A DNA stretch of 64,000 nucleotides, taken from assembly GCA_951812755.1 (NCBI GenBank), contig OX638329.1, positions 3,480,522-3,544,521 of the forward strand, in the 5' to 3' direction. The notes below the pieces were generated by a model. That model was not told where the DNA came from. It saw only the letters and a program-made list of their open reading frames with translations, and did not search any database. Within the stretch, counting starts at the first letter, position 1; each line of letters opens with the position of its first letter. Positions 1 through 8,099 of the stretch are shown here, one piece after another. Both the position numbers and the translations under genes were made by a program. The stretch is from an uncultured Latescibacterota bacterium. GTDB lineage: Bacteria > Latescibacterota > UBA2968.

Positions 1-707
1 CGGCAATCGCCGTTGAAGCCTCTCGCAAGCGCGTATCGCCACCGCAACACGGCCTTGTGAGACACTTTGCCAACATCTTTCGCGCCCACCGCAAAAATTT
101 GATCACCGCAGGTACAGGTCAGCTCTTTGCCCAAACCATTCGCAGCGGTCGCTACATCATCATACCGCTTTACGGCGCCGAAATTCTCGGCCTGGGATTT
201 GAACAAATCGGTCTCATCATGACGATCTCTGGTTTTATCGACATGATGATGTTCTATCCCGCCGGGGTCATCATGGATCGCTTTGGACGCAAATTCGCCA
301 ATGTCCCCAGTTTTGCGTTACAAGCCGTTGGCATGGCACTTATCCCGCTCACAGAAGCCTTTGCCCCTTACTTGAACCTGCCCTTTTTCTCTGTTGGCCT
401 CATCACAGGAGAATTTATCGCCCTTCTCCTTGCCGCCAGTCTGCTCGGATTTGGCAACGGCCTCAGCTCAGGCGCCATGATGACTCTGGGTGCCGACCTT
501 GCACCCCGCGACGCCTTGAGCGAATTCTTGGGCCTCTGGCGCCTCATCGGCGACGGCGGGCGCATGTCTGGTCCCGTATGCGTCGGTTATGTCGCCGACC
601 TCCTCGGCCTGTCGCCCGCGGCCCTGGCTATTGCAGGCATTGGCCTATCCGCAGCGGGTATCTTCCTCTTCCTCGTCCCCGAAACTTTGAAAAAACAACC
701 TGTCTAA
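1..707 (+). CDS. MFS transporter, C-terminal half (cut by window edge)
   Basis: The frame is open from the first bases, so the gene starts before the window. What remains is a loop followed by about six hydrophobic helices, matching the second six-helix bundle of a Major Facilitator Superfamily permease. After the second helix there is an MDRFGRK segment, the family's conserved cytoplasmic loop. A GTG at 57 could be read as a start, but it lies inside the central loop and gives only half a transporter. The substrate cannot be told. The stop overlaps the convergent gene at 704-1450 by 4 bp. Family assignment is firm. Confidence 0.85.
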   Translation, partial: AIAVEASRKRVSPPQHGLVRHFANIFRAHRKNLITAGTGQLFAQTIRSGRYIIIPLYGAEILGLGFEQIGLIMTISGFIDMMMFYPAGVIMDRFGRKFANVPSFALQAVGMALIPLTEAFAPYLNLPFFSVGLITGEFIALLLAASLLGFGNGLSSGAMMTLGADLAPRDALSEFLGLWRLIGDGGRMSGPVCVGYVADLLGLSPAALAIAGIGLSAAGIFLFLVPETLKKQPV

Positions 708-1450
708 CCCTTCCTCATAGCCTCCAAATGCGCCACAATCTCATCAATAGGCGCATAACAGGTCGAACAGGGATAGAGAAACTCCCCTGTTGCCCGCAAA
801 TGTGCCCCATTTTTGACATGGAACCGTCCCGTGCGATCCATAAACTGCCCCCAATGCCCCATCGTGTATCCCGCTTTTTGACTCACTATTGCGCTCTTGC
901 TCCAGCTTTTGGGAAAGAGTTCTTGAAATGGCGGCGCAGAATTGAGCCAACTGCCACACCTCACGGTCTTCACATCGGAGCGTCGCTGCTGTGTGTCCTT
1001 TAATAATTGCAGCAATGTGCCCATAAATGCATCTCGCATTTCACTCAGAGGCGATTTGGGCTGATACACATTGCCAATGTGGATCGCGATATAATCGTCG
1101 CCATCGTCATACGTCCAGCATTCGTAAGGACGGCCTTTTGTAGAGGGTCTGCTATAACCTTTTTTCACGCGGGGCCACAAATAGGTTAGCCCCTCTTCTT
1201 CCCATGTTTCACCCTCACAGCGGTCAAAAATGGCCTTCAACCCCTTCAAACAGTCGTCCCAATCAGGGTCTTCATACCCCCGTGCCGGGTGGTGCTCACC
1301 ATCAAAAAAATCCGTATTGCGATATGTATTGACCCGAGAAGTAACCGCATCTTCAAACGCAATCCCCTCCCGTCCCATCAGAAATCGCGCATACCACAAA
1401 CTCAGCTTGAGAAAATGGCTGACATAGTGGATGCGAATTTCGTTATCCAT
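704..1450 (-). CDS. conserved hypothetical protein, 248 aa
   Basis: A soluble protein I do not recognise. It is rich in Trp, Tyr and acidic residues, with a PCSTC pair of cysteines near the C-terminus and no signal peptide or membrane helix. The ATG at 1450 is chosen because CAGGAG lies at suitable distance upstream; an in-frame start 30 bases earlier lacks this. It converges on the MFS gene with a 4-bp stop overlap. The DDGDDYIAIHIGN stretch and the many aromatics suggest a globular enzyme-like or immunity-type domain, but no function is inferred. Confidence 0.6.
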   Translation of the reverse strand: MDNEIRIHYVSHFLKLSLWYARFLMGREGIAFEDAVTSRVNTYRNTDFFDGEHHPARGYEDPDWDDCLKGLKAIFDRCEGETWEEEGLTYLWPRVKKGYSRPSTKGRPYECWTYDDGDDYIAIHIGNVYQPKSPLSEMRDAFMGTLLQLLKDTQQRRSDVKTVRCGSWLNSAPPFQELFPKSWSKSAIVSQKAGYTMGHWGQFMDRTGRFHVKNGAHLRATGEFLYPCSTCYAPIDEIVAHLEAMRKG

Positions 1451-1545
1451 GGAAACTCCTGTATATCCATAATATATCAAAAAAGCGGCGAAGATGGATC
1501 GTTCTTCGCCGCCGCGGTCTGCTTTCTCAAGTCAGAAAGCGGGTA

Positions 1546-1995
1546 TTATATATTTGCATTTTCTTGTTCTACCGTATCTTCAATGACTTGAACCACCAGA
1601 TCCCCGTCCTTTACGTAGCTATCATCCTCATCGATATCTACCGGAGAAAATAAGTCTGATTTCCTCAGCGTCTCTATCTCATACTTATTTATCCAACTAG
1701 GGGGCATAAGTGACCGAGCAAATGGACCAAAGGAGGCGGGACTATCAACGGTTGCTCGTTGGTATGTAGAGGCTACTGCTAATTTCTCTTGAACCTCAGT
1801 AACCCTCACCCTGACTTTCGTACGCTTAATGGAGCCTAACACTTCGTTCGTATCAGGGTCCTTAATCTCACCAGAATCGAGAGACATTACATCAAAGTAC
1901 ATTCCCATCTTGATGCCATCAGCATAACCTCTATTTATGGCAATTTCTCGTGAGTTAAGCACTTTTGCAACTTTTCCTCGAATTGGTTCAGTCAT
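1546..1995 (-). CDS. hypothetical protein with FlgT-C-like beta domain, 149 aa
   Basis: The protein opens with GKVAKVLNSREIAINRG and continues with GIKMGMYFDVM, a pattern seen in small beta-barrel domains annotated as FlgT C-terminal-like, where a 'GKV...INxG...G(I/V)xxGxxF(D/R)V' core recurs. The C-terminal half is acidic. The ATG at 1995 is preferred over an upstream TTG; no clear Shine-Dalgarno is visible. It begins about 20 bp downstream of the tRNA-Gly 3' end on the same strand, so it may be transcribed from the tRNA promoter. The domain link is a pattern resemblance only. Confidence 0.6.
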   Translation of the reverse strand: MTEPIRGKVAKVLNSREIAINRGYADGIKMGMYFDVMSLDSGEIKDPDTNEVLGSIKRTKVRVRVTEVQEKLAVASTYQRATVDSPASFGPFARSLMPPSWINKYEIETLRKSDLFSPVDIDEDDSYVKDGDLVVQVIEDTVEQENANI

Positions 1996-2015
1996 AGTCA
2001 ATATTTATCAAAAAA

Positions 2016-2091
2016 TGGAGCGGGAAACGGGACTCGAACCCGCGACATCAAGCTTGGGAAGCTTGCACTCTACCAACTGAGTTATTCCCGC
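2016..2091 (-). tRNA. tRNA-Gly (anticodon CCC)
   Basis: The reverse complement folds as a full cloverleaf: acceptor GCGGGAA/TTCCCGC, D-arm ACTC..GAGT, anticodon stem CAAGC/GCTTG with loop TTCCCAA (anticodon CCC), and T-arm GCGGG-TTCGAAC-CCGTT with one mismatch. The 3' CCA is encoded at 2016-2018. The discriminator base is T. Confidence 0.95.
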
Positions 2092-2128
2092 TCCGCTAAG
2101 AAAAATTTACAGAGGTTCATATTTGGTG

Positions 2129-3049
2129 TCAACATGTTTCAAAGTTTTGCACGATGGCGTCTGCCACACCACCATCGCTGCCATCTACCCACACAATACG
2201 CTCATTTTTTCGAAAAAAAGTCATCTGTCGTTTGGCGTAGCGTCGCGTGCCCTGTTGCAAATTGGCAAGTGCGCGATCAAGCGTCGTCTCACCATCGAGA
2301 TATTGAAATATTTCGCGATATCCAAACGCATTGAGCGCGTTTAGATCGGGAGTATAACCCCTGTCGCGAAGGCTTGCCGTTTCTTCAATCAGGCCATTCT
2401 CAAGCATAAGACACGCACGCGCATTGATCCGGTCATAGAGTGCTTCGCGCTCCCAGGACAAACCAAAATAAGATGCTGCCTGACGGATCGGCGGCGTTGG
2501 CGGCACCTTTTGGTGTTCAGAAAGCGGTTTGCCCGACACTTCATAGACTTCCAGACCGCGCAGGATGCGTTGTGTATCGGTCGCCTGAATTTTTGCAGCC
2601 CATTCTGGATCCACCTCACACAATCTTTTGTACAATTTGAGAAGACAATCTCTCCCCTCTTTCTTCAATCGCGTGCGAATCTCCATCGGAATTTTTGGCA
2701 TAGGTGAAAAGCCATCGAACAACGCACGGATATACAACCCCGCCCCTCCGACCACAATGGGCACCTTGCCACGACTCAGAATATCCTCAATCACAACAGA
2801 TGCATCTTCGGCAAATTGCCCCGCGCTATAGTCCTTGTCGGGAGTGACAAAATCAATGAGATGATGGCGCGCAGCAGCCCGTTCTTCGGCTGTCGGCTTT
2901 GCCGTCCCAATATCCATAAAACGATAAATCTGCCGCGCATCTGCCGATACGATTTCGCCGTTTAATCTCTGCGCCAGTTCAATGCCCACAGCCGTTTTAC
3001 CCGATGCCGTCGGCCCTGCAATCACCAGAATATCTCGGAACGAGGCCAT
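2129..3049 (-). CDS. miaA: tRNA dimethylallyltransferase MiaA
   Basis: MiaA transfers a dimethylallyl group to N6 of A37 in tRNAs that read codons starting with U. The 306-residue length is normal. The P-loop GPTASGKT is near residue 12, followed by SADARQIYRFMDIGTAKP (substrate-binding region), VVGGAGLYIRAL, and the C-terminal YAKRQMTFFRK typical of the family. It sits 2 bp downstream of mutL on the same strand, so the two are co-transcribed, an arrangement seen in many bacteria. Confidence 0.96.
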   Translation of the reverse strand: MASFRDILVIAGPTASGKTAVGIELAQRLNGEIVSADARQIYRFMDIGTAKPTAEERAAARHHLIDFVTPDKDYSAGQFAEDASVVIEDILSRGKVPIVVGGAGLYIRALFDGFSPMPKIPMEIRTRLKKEGRDCLLKLYKRLCEVDPEWAAKIQATDTQRILRGLEVYEVSGKPLSEHQKVPPTPPIRQAASYFGLSWEREALYDRINARACLMLENGLIEETASLRDRGYTPDLNALNAFGYREIFQYLDGETTLDRALANLQQGTRRYAKRQMTFFRKNERIVWVDGSDGGVADAIVQNFETC

Positions 3050-3051
3050 GG

Positions 3052-4845
3052 CTATCGCTTAAACCGATTGTCGATTTCATCCAGCCCGATCTTCACAAGC
3101 GTTGGTTTGCCATAAGGGCTGACAAAAGGCTCTCGCGTTGCGAATAACTGATCGATAAGCGCGCGCATTTCTTCTGTCGATAAATCCTCACCCGTGCGAA
3201 TCGACGTGTGCCAGGCATAAACCGATGCGAGCCGATGTTCCTCGGGCGCGACCTGGCACCCTTGCACGGAAGGCGGAACAGAAGTCGCTTGCTCGGCTTC
3301 GGCCATATCGCGAATCATATCTCTCAAAAGCTGCCCGTCTTGCCACGTTCTCAACCCCATGGGAATGGCATCGACAACAACCGTATGGCCCCCAAAATCG
3401 CGAATACCAAACCCCATTTTTTCCAACAGCGGCATAGCTTCGCGCACAATAAAAATTTCTTTGACACCAAAATCGAGCGTAAGAGGAAACAATAGCCGCT
3501 GACTCGTCGCGGGACGGGTATGCATATTGTCGATGGCGCGTTCGTACAAAATCCTTTGGTGGGCAACCTGCTGGTCAATTGCAATCAAACCGTTTTTGAT
3601 ATGCGCCAAAATGTACTTGCTGTGCAACTGCCATACGGAAACCCGTGCAAAATCCTCTTCATCAAGACCTTCGGTATTAATCCCGGTTCCCCGCTTTGCT
3701 TTGCCCTGCGACATTCTCACCGTCAGGGGCAATGCCATCTGGGGCTGTCCGCCAACTTTGGGTTGCCCGGGCTGATAGGTAATCTCGGGAGATTCTGCAA
3801 TGCTCACAGGAGTATCTGCCACAGACATAACAGCATCGCCCATTTCCGGAATTATATCCGCGCCGCGCAATGCTTGCTGAACCGCCTGGGTGATCAGGCT
3901 GTAAATCGACCGCTCATCGGCAAAGCGAACCTCGCGCTTTGAAGGATGGACATTGACATCCACACGCGCCGGATCAATGCTCAGACAGAGGCAATACGAT
4001 GGCGCAAGCCCCTTGGGCAAAAGCCCGCCATATCCTTCGTAAACTGCAAAACCGATGGCTTTGTGTTGCACCCATCGGTTATTGACAATCAAAACCTGCT
4101 GAGCACCGGATTTTCGCGCAGACTCGGGCTTGCCCACAAATCCTCGAACCTCAATCCCGCTCACCACGCTCTCAATCCCGATGGCATCTGCGCCATATCG
4201 CACACCAAATATCTGCTCTGCCCGCCGATCAAAGCGCGACCTGCCCAGTTGCAACACCTGGCGTCCATTGTGCTTGAGGTCAAATCCGATCTCGGGATAG
4301 GCCATGGCCATAGCCGTCACTGCGTTCACAATATGTCGAAATTCCGTATCGACACTTTTGAGAAATTTTCGCCTGGCGGGCACATTAAAAAATAGACCGT
4401 GCAATGTAATGGTCGTACCCTGTCCCCGGCCAATCGCGGATACATCCTGCACGCGCCCGCCCACCACGGATACTCGCGTTCCTTCAACCGCATCTGTTAG
4501 GCGAGTCTCAAGGGTCATACGCGAAACAGCGGCAATACTGGGCAATGCCTCGCCTCTGAATCCATGCGTGAGCAGCCCTTTCAGGTCGTCCAGACTTTGA
4601 ATTTTGCTCGTCGCGTGTCGTTCAAGTGCCAAAAGCGCGTCATCGCGCGACATCCCGTATCCATTGTCACTGACCCTCAGGCTTTCCTTACCGCCAGCAG
4701 CAACTTCAACAACAATGCGGTCCGACCCCGCATCCACAGAGTTCTCAATCAGCTCTTTTGCGACAGACGCAGGTCGCTCAACCACTTCCCCAGCAGCGAT
4801 GCGGTTGGCAATATCATCCGGGAGTATGCGAATTTTATTGGGCAT
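3052..4845 (-). CDS. mutL: DNA mismatch repair protein MutL with degenerate endonuclease motifs
   Basis: MutL couples mismatch recognition to strand removal. The N-terminal GHKL ATPase is intact: ELIENSVDAG, DNGYGM, GFRGEAL and GTTITLHGLFFNVPARRKF. The ATG at 4845 is chosen because homology starts at MPNKIRILPDDIANRIAAGEVVERPA. In the C-terminal dimerisation domain the metal-binding DQHA(X)2E(X)4E motif reads DQQVAHQRILYE (residues about 424-435), losing the His and the first Glu. The later ACR-type motif reads YAWHTSIRTG and the CPHGRP motif reads SPYGKP. Nicking activity is therefore probably lost, although mismatch signalling may remain. It is followed by miaA. Confidence 0.95.
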   Translation of the reverse strand: MPNKIRILPDDIANRIAAGEVVERPASVAKELIENSVDAGSDRIVVEVAAGGKESLRVSDNGYGMSRDDALLALERHATSKIQSLDDLKGLLTHGFRGEALPSIAAVSRMTLETRLTDAVEGTRVSVVGGRVQDVSAIGRGQGTTITLHGLFFNVPARRKFLKSVDTEFRHIVNAVTAMAMAYPEIGFDLKHNGRQVLQLGRSRFDRRAEQIFGVRYGADAIGIESVVSGIEVRGFVGKPESARKSGAQQVLIVNNRWVQHKAIGFAVYEGYGGLLPKGLAPSYCLCLSIDPARVDVNVHPSKREVRFADERSIYSLITQAVQQALRGADIIPEMGDAVMSVADTPVSIAESPEITYQPGQPKVGGQPQMALPLTVRMSQGKAKRGTGINTEGLDEEDFARVSVWQLHSKYILAHIKNGLIAIDQQVAHQRILYERAIDNMHTRPATSQRLLFPLTLDFGVKEIFIVREAMPLLEKMGFGIRDFGGHTVVVDAIPMGLRTWQDGQLLRDMIRDMAEAEQATSVPPSVQGCQVAPEEHRLASVYAWHTSIRTGEDLSTEEMRALIDQLFATREPFVSPYGKPTLVKIGLDEIDNRFKR

Positions 4846-4869
4846 ATTTAGAATAGATGTGAAAATAGA

Positions 4870-4999
4870 AAACAAAAAACGCCTAACCCGCCGGGTGCCG
4901 AAATGGTTGTCGAAGTCCCGGTGTTAAAACAGCGGAAAACTTCCTGCGGGGCTACCCTCATGCAGATTCAAGGCGTTTTTTTGTGAAGCAAATAAGCTT
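4870..4999 (-). ncRNA. candidate structured small RNA or mutL leader ending in a terminator
   Basis: The intergenic DNA holds an 11-bp outer stem (arms 4874-4884 and 4971-4981) enclosing about 86 nt that can form further hairpins, including GCGGAA/TTCC(T)GC and CTGC...GCAG arms. On the minus strand it follows a strong promoter and ends in a T-rich tract (GGCGTTTTTTGTTTTC), as for a terminated small RNA. The terminator lies about 25 nt before the mutL start codon, so attenuation of mutL-miaA is possible. Some segments recall 6S RNA, but I could not confirm a family. The outer stem also gives a T-tract on the plus strand, so orientation is not certain. Confidence 0.4.
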
Positions 5000-5006
5000 C
5001 GACGCA

Positions 5007-5035
5007 AATATAGCATTTTTACAAATCTGAATCAA
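5007..5035 (-). promoter_or_regulatory. sigma-70-type promoter for the mutL leader RNA
   Basis: Read on the minus strand: TTGATT (5035-5030), 17-bp spacer, TATATT (5012-5007). The predicted start, near 4999, lies just upstream of a GAAGC/GCTTC hairpin and the structured element. Confidence 0.6.
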
Positions 5036-5185
5036 GGGGTTCTTCTCAAATACCGCAGAAAATGTGTACGCCCCCTTATTAACGCATATATTGATGGATC
5101 AACGTTTTTTGGGCAGGGTTCTCTTTGACTAAAAAAATAAATTGTTTAATTTATACCATCTTTCGATCACAAGGAGGTTTTTCCA

Positions 5186-5728
5186 GTGCAGGATTTTGAC
5201 CCTCATCTCGGTTCTATCTTAATCGACGAAAAAGCGATTCAGAACCGCGTTCGTGAACTCGGTGCCGAAATTTCCGCACAGTACCCAGACGGTGTCGTTC
5301 TCGTGGGTATTTTAACAGGATCCCTCTACTTTTTAGTCGATCTGTCGCGTGCGATAAGCTGTCCCATTGAAATTGATCTTATCGCAATTTCGAGTTATGT
5401 CGGTACAAGTAGCTCAGGCACAGTGACATACAAAAAAGACCTCAGCCGTGAAATTGACGACCGTCATGTGCTCGTTGTCGAAGATATTGTCGATACCGGG
5501 CGCACAATCTCTGCACTTCTCACATTATTAAAGGACAGAAACCCGCGCAGTCTCGGTATCTGCACCCTCCTGGACAAACCGGACCGCAGAATCGTACCTG
5601 TCCCCATCCATCACTGTGGTTTTACCATTCCGGATCAGTTTGTAGTGGGCTATGGCCTCGACTATAATCAAGCTTACCGCAACCTCCCCTATATCGCTGT
5701 GCTGGAGCCAATCGATCCAACCCTGTAG
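5186..5728 (+). CDS. hpt: hypoxanthine phosphoribosyltransferase
   Basis: This enzyme salvages hypoxanthine (and usually guanine) with PRPP to give IMP/GMP. The 180-residue length is typical. The PRPP-binding loop VVEDIVDTGRT is present, as is the C-terminal DQFVVGYGLDYNQAYRNLPYIA segment that contacts the purine. The start is GTG, supported by AAGGAGG eight bases upstream. A weak promoter-like pair, TTGACT (5125-5130) and TAATTT 17 bp later, precedes it. It is divergent from mutL and appears monocistronic. Confidence 0.95.
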   Translation: MQDFDPHLGSILIDEKAIQNRVRELGAEISAQYPDGVVLVGILTGSLYFLVDLSRAISCPIEIDLIAISSYVGTSSSGTVTYKKDLSREIDDRHVLVVEDIVDTGRTISALLTLLKDRNPRSLGICTLLDKPDRRIVPVPIHHCGFTIPDQFVVGYGLDYNQAYRNLPYIAVLEPIDPTL

Positions 5729-5748
5729 AAAAAAGCCTACTCCGCCTC

Positions 5749-6432
5749 TCAAGTGGATTCCGAGAGCAATGCGCACACGCGCTGGAACAAAACATCGATC
5801 ATATCTTCTGTCAGAACGCCCGTATTCATATTGTAGCGACTAAAATGGTAAGTCGCCACGAGGATCTTATCGTCAAACCGGTACACGCCACCGTGCTGGA
5901 AACGATAGGCGTTCAACCTCGTCACACGCCCTGCTGACCTCTCCAGCCTTATATAACTATCAAACGCATCCCTGCCCATTGCCAGGACGATTTTCACCCG
6001 ACGCAAGAAGGTCATTTCCTGCGCCAGCCAGTCGAGACACGCGCGCTTTTCTTCGGCTCTTGGGCGATTTTGAGGCGGAACACACTTGACGGCATTGGTG
6101 ATATACACATTGTCCAGGCGCATGCCGTCATGGATATCAACCGCGGTTTCCCTATTGGCAAAACCGTGCCGGAAGAGCGCGCGGTACAGCACATCGCCAG
6201 CACCATCGCCTGTAAATGGCCTACCCGTGCGATTGGCTCCGTGTGCGCCGGGCGCCAGACCAATAATGAGCAATTGTGCGTTGACATCTCCAAACCCCGG
6301 AACGGGTTTTGCCCAGTAATCGCAATCGCCAATTTTGCGGTTTTCCGCCAACTCAAAGGAGCGACAGTAATCGACCAGACGTTTGCACAGAGTACATCCC
6401 GCAATCTCTTTTTTGAGAACGCGTGTCTGCAT
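5749..6432 (-). CDS. uracil-DNA glycosylase, family 5-like (UdgB type)
   Basis: It removes uracil and related deaminated bases from DNA. The motif-1 region GLAPGAHGANRTGRPFTGD and the C-terminal ATYHFSRYN (usually HPSxxN, here HFSRYN) mark the thermostable iron-sulfur UDG group. Family 5 has Ala rather than Glu/Asp in motif 1, as here. Four cysteines (CTLC near the N-terminus and two further on, NAVKC and KRAC) fit the 4Fe-4S site. The ATG at 6432 is preferred because a longer frame would run through the upstream terminator and glutaredoxin gene. It lies just downstream of that gene. Confidence 0.88.
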   Translation of the reverse strand: MQTRVLKKEIAGCTLCKRLVDYCRSFELAENRKIGDCDYWAKPVPGFGDVNAQLLIIGLAPGAHGANRTGRPFTGDGAGDVLYRALFRHGFANRETAVDIHDGMRLDNVYITNAVKCVPPQNRPRAEEKRACLDWLAQEMTFLRRVKIVLAMGRDAFDSYIRLERSAGRVTRLNAYRFQHGGVYRFDDKILVATYHFSRYNMNTGVLTEDMIDVLFQRVCALLSEST

Positions 6433-6455
6433 AGTATTCACACTCTCGCACAATA

Positions 6456-6482
6456 GAAAAAGGCGACCCTTAAGGATCGCCT
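6456..6482 (-). terminator. Rho-independent terminator after the glutaredoxin gene
   Basis: On the minus strand AGGCGATCC-TTAA-GGGTCGCC is followed by TTTTTC. It separates the glutaredoxin gene from the UDG gene. Confidence 0.8.
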
Positions 6483-6508
6483 CATTATAAAAAACCACCA
6501 CCTTGTTT

Positions 6509-6874
6509 TTATCGTCCAAAGTGAGGGTTGGCAATGGTCGGTTGCTGTGCTGCACGCGCCATTGCTTCATGCTCTTCATCTGTACAGGAACGATCCGTCG
6601 GAACCGCGGGATCTGGACCACCGGGCTGGTAGCCGTTTTGGATCAACCAACCTTCTAACTCATCACCGCTGACATCGGCCAGCATCGTATCCCCGACCTG
6701 CACGCAGGGCTGTAAGGGCTGCCCACTCTTCATAACCATCTCGCGATAGTTGTCGGGATTGTTAATAATATCGCGGTCTTCGTACTCCAATCCATATTTT
6801 GCCAGAACAGCGCGCACACCACCGCTCCAACCACAGACTGGCTTTAAATATGCGATGACTTTGGGATTAGCCAT
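6509..6874 (-). CDS. glutaredoxin-domain protein, monothiol CGWS type
   Basis: A 121-residue protein with a thioredoxin-like glutaredoxin fold. The N-terminal strand VIAYLKPVCGWS carries the active site at C14 with Ser in place of the second Cys. Q-P-C-V-Q-V replaces the usual cis-Pro TVPQIFI segment, and ADVSGDELEGWL matches the family's C-terminal helix. About 35 residues follow that domain, ending in ANPHFGR. A good AGGAGG site precedes the ATG. Such proteins act in thiol redox or Fe-S transfer in the cytoplasm; which of these applies is not clear. The gene ends in its own terminator. Confidence 0.8.
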   Translation of the reverse strand: MANPKVIAYLKPVCGWSGGVRAVLAKYGLEYEDRDIINNPDNYREMVMKSGQPLQPCVQVGDTMLADVSGDELEGWLIQNGYQPGGPDPAVPTDRSCTDEEHEAMARAAQQPTIANPHFGR

Positions 6875-7006
6875 TGAAAAACCTCCTGAAAAATGACACT
6901 ACGGGTCTGATATAATTCTCTTTAATGTACAAAAAATTGCATATATGGCAAGGGTTCTTATTTTTTTTGCTTTTAACGGTCCGCCTGCCCTTCACCACGC
7001 CACCAA

Positions 7007-7965
7007 TCAAAATCCCACACTGGGAACTCGACCTTTATCCAATTTGCGGCTCTTTCCCCATCTAATAGTCCGAGTCATTTTATTTATGATGCCGATATTA
7101 TACCACAACTCTGTTCCTACAGGCGATTGGTGCATCTCCACGACAATATTCTTTTTGATTGCTACAGTGGGTACTTTCCCACTGCTGTAATTCACGCTTG
7201 ATCCCCACACAATCGTCCGCGTTTTTTTTTTAGTGTCCCCACGCGATACCACAATCGCAAGTCATCATGCCCTTGATGAACTTCCACTATCGTATCGCCG
7301 TCGAGATCGCACATGGGCAATCGCCCATTGTCATATTTGTGGCTTTCTCCCCAATCTATCGACCCCGAGGTCGAATCTAAAACGCCAACATGATACCACA
7401 AATTCGCCCCACTATGGGATTGATGCACCTCGACGATAGTATTCAATTCCTCTTTGGAAACTCCAATATTTGGAAATTGGCCCCGATCAAATTTTCTGCT
7501 TGCACCCCAGTTGATAACCCGGGTTGAACGATCCAAAATACCAGCGTGATACCACAAATCGGTTCCATCGTGAGACTGGTGCATCTCGACAATAATATTG
7601 CCCTGAATGCCGACAACCGGGTTTCTACCTCTATCTTCGTAACAGACACTGCTTTCCCAGTTAATCATCCGCGTTTTTTTATTAACCGTTCCCACGCGAT
7701 ACCACAAGGTCAAATCGCCGTGACCCTCGTGAACTTCCACAATCGTATTGCCTTCGAGGTCGCACATGGGCAATCGCCCATTGCCGTATTTGTGACCTTC
7801 TCCCCAATCAATCGCTTGCGTGGTCGGATTAATAATGCCAACACGGTACCACAAATCCGTCCCACTATGGGCTTGATGCACCTCGACGACGAGATCACTT
7901 GTGGATTCACTGGCTTCAATTAGAGATGTGATAGCGAAAATAATAAGAACAGCAGAAAATTTCAA
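7007..7965 (-). pseudogene. secreted VEVHQS/WG repeat protein, frameshifted at a poly-A run
   Basis: A signal peptide (KFSAVLIIFAITSLIEA) is followed by six repeats of about 47 residues with the pattern (I/V)VE(V/M)HQ-x-H-x-G-x-x-LWY-x-x-G...WG-x-S-x-K(Y/F)D-x-G-x-x-P. This is a beta-rich, probably propeller or lectin-like array. The start is taken as TTG at 7965, seven bases after AAGGAGG, because the GTG at 7974 overlaps that site. Within repeat 5 a run of ten A's (7222-7231) shifts the frame: one frame ends at 7192, while repeat 6 continues in the next frame to TGA at 7007. This may be a true mutation, slippage, or a read error. It is the last gene of an operon with the two genes upstream. 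Confidence 0.7.
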
Positions 7966-7991
7966 AAAACACACCTCCTTATTTCCATTTT

Positions 7992-8090
7992 TTACTTCCC
8001 ACCTCTGGCTTCTCGACGGCGCGCTTTAAGGCGTTTTTTTCGCCTCTGTCGCCTTCGACGAAGCTCTTTTCTGCGTTCACTACCCGCCAT
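7992..8090 (-). CDS. 32-aa arginine/lysine-rich small protein
   Basis: The reading frame encodes 32 residues with over half Arg or Lys (MAGSERRKELRRRR...ARGGK). GGAAGG is placed just before the ATG and overlaps the end of the preceding outer-membrane gene (stop at 8100). Similar very basic mini-proteins with ERRKxLRRRRxRRKK patterns occur in planctomycete and FCB genomes and may bind RNA or ribosomes; that is an inference. Its tight position between two envelope genes and the ribosome-binding site argue for translation. Confidence 0.5.
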   Translation of the reverse strand: MAGSERRKELRRRRQRRKKRLKARRREARGGK

Positions 8091-8099
8091 AAATCCTTC

